Below are positions 55,837 through 56,270 of a stretch of 56,270 nucleotides of DNA, in pieces. The notes under the pieces were generated by a model. The model was not told the DNA's origin. It saw nothing but the letters and a program-made list of their open reading frames with translations, and ran no database searches. Position 1 is the first letter of the stretch. Each line of letters begins with the position of its first letter. The stretch spans positions 1-56,270 of the forward strand of contig SHBX01000017.1 of assembly GCA_004211785.1 (NCBI GenBank). The letters run 5' to 3'. Made by a program: the position numbers and the translations under genes. This stretch comes from Winogradskyella sp. Lineage in GTDB: Bacteria > Bacteroidota > Bacteroidia > Flavobacteriales > Flavobacteriaceae.

Positions 55837-56270
55837 ATGGCAAAAAAAGCTGAAGCTACTGTAGAAGAGCGATTAAGAGCATTATACGATTTACAATTAA
55901 TTGACTCAAGAGTAGACGAAATTAGAAACATCAGAGGTGAGCTTCCTTTAGAAGTAAGAGATTTAGAAGACGATGTTGCAGGTCTTAACACAAGATTAGA
56001 AAAGCTTAACGATAGCCTTAACACTATAGACGAAGAGATTAAGTCTAAGAAAAATCAAATCGAAGAGTCAAAAACACTTATCAAAAAGTATACTGAGCAG
56101 CAAAATAATGTTAGAAATAACAGAGAATATAACTCTTTAAGTAAGGAAATTGAGTTTCAAGAATTAGAGATTCAATTAGCTGATAAGCACATCAAAGAAT
56201 TTAAAGTTCAGATTGAGCAGAAGAAAGAAGTTATTACTGACGCTAAAGAAAAATTGAAAGAACGTTCTGA
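55837..56270 (+). CDS. Coiled-coil protein with expected C-terminal zinc ribbon (partial)
   Basis: The gene is cut by the right edge after about 144 residues. The visible part is an almost continuous coiled coil (RLEKLNDSLNTIDEEIKSKKNQIEES, then VRNNREYNSLSKEIEFQELEIQ), matching the helical hairpin of CT398-like C4-type zinc-ribbon proteins, which commonly follow NIF3 in Bacteroidota. The zinc ribbon itself lies beyond the window. It is probably co-transcribed with the NIF3 gene. The function is unclear. Confidence 0.85.
   Translation, partial: MAKKAEATVEERLRALYDLQLIDSRVDEIRNIRGELPLEVRDLEDDVAGLNTRLEKLNDSLNTIDEEIKSKKNQIEESKTLIKKYTEQQNNVRNNREYNSLSKEIEFQELEIQLADKHIKEFKVQIEQKKEVITDAKEKLKERS

Overview
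The window reads as a chromosomal segment of a low-GC member of the Flavobacteriaceae (Bacteroidota). The reasons are: a complete gldKLMN cluster (type IX secretion / gliding motor core), an XrtF-type exosortase pair, HYC_CC_PP and CarboxypepD_reg/TonB-receptor families, very weak Shine-Dalgarno signals, and several promoters of the Bacteroidota type (TTTG, 19-21 nt, TAnnTTTG). The species cannot be named from the sequence. Almost all of the window is ordinary core genome. The only sign of mobile DNA is a tyrosine recombinase cut by the left edge, facing the 3' end of an initiator tRNA gene.

Layout. 1-2.1 kb: partial integrase, tRNA-fMet and a secreted LRR protein. 2.1-5.9 kb: CPXCG Cys-rich protein, ABC-F ATPase, DUF983 protein and FAD oxidoreductase. 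5.9-10.6 kb (minus strand): gldN, gldM, gldL, gldK with a clear terminator. 10.8-15.6 kb (minus): a ureohydrolase-fold protein that has lost metal ligands, topA and an LpxR-like outer-membrane protein. 15.6-20.3 kb (plus): a likely operon miaB - sigma-54 activator - 65-aa unknown - lptE - TPR-like protein - secG, closed by a terminator. 20.4-22.4 kb: groES-groEL with its own promoter. 22.5-25.6 kb (minus): HMA protein, TonB receptor and HYC_CC_PP protein, probably a metal-related surface module. 25.6-26.6 kb (minus): XrtF and its partner. 26.6-29.7 kb: fRMsr-like GAF protein and two tandem MacB-type permeases. 29.9-31.4 kb: purH. 31.6-37.1 kb: the rod-shape operon mreB-mreC-mreD-mrdA-rodA. 37.2-39.8 kb: valS (minus). 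40-41.8 kb: DUF1573 protein and a PDZ aspartyl protease. 41.9-45.5 kb: aminotransferase, murB, ECF sigma factor and anti-sigma factor. 45.6-46.3 kb: aquaporin. 46.4-49.5 kb: Cys-rich membrane peptide, GT2 glycosyltransferase, a second ECF sigma factor and an Nramp-like transporter, tightly packed. 49.5-53.7 kb: lipA, gap and a TPR hybrid histidine kinase. 53.7-56.3 kb: lpxK (minus), a NIF3 protein and a coiled-coil zinc-ribbon protein cut by the right edge.

The most interesting signals are regulatory. (1) An 18-bp block, identical at 17 positions, lies at exactly the same distance from a TTTG -7 motif in front of both the miaB/sigma-54-activator operon and groESL; groESL also has a GG-N10-GA sigma-54-like pair. 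(2) A 9-bp inverted repeat related to TTCGTCGAT/ATCGACGAA occurs upstream of both gldK and the LRR gene. Other points worth following are the degenerate ureohydrolase beside gldK, the secreted metal module, and the coupled ECF sigma/Nramp-like operon with no visible anti-sigma gene. No CRISPR array, rRNA gene, insertion sequence or replication origin was seen, and no stretch over 300 bases lacks a gene.
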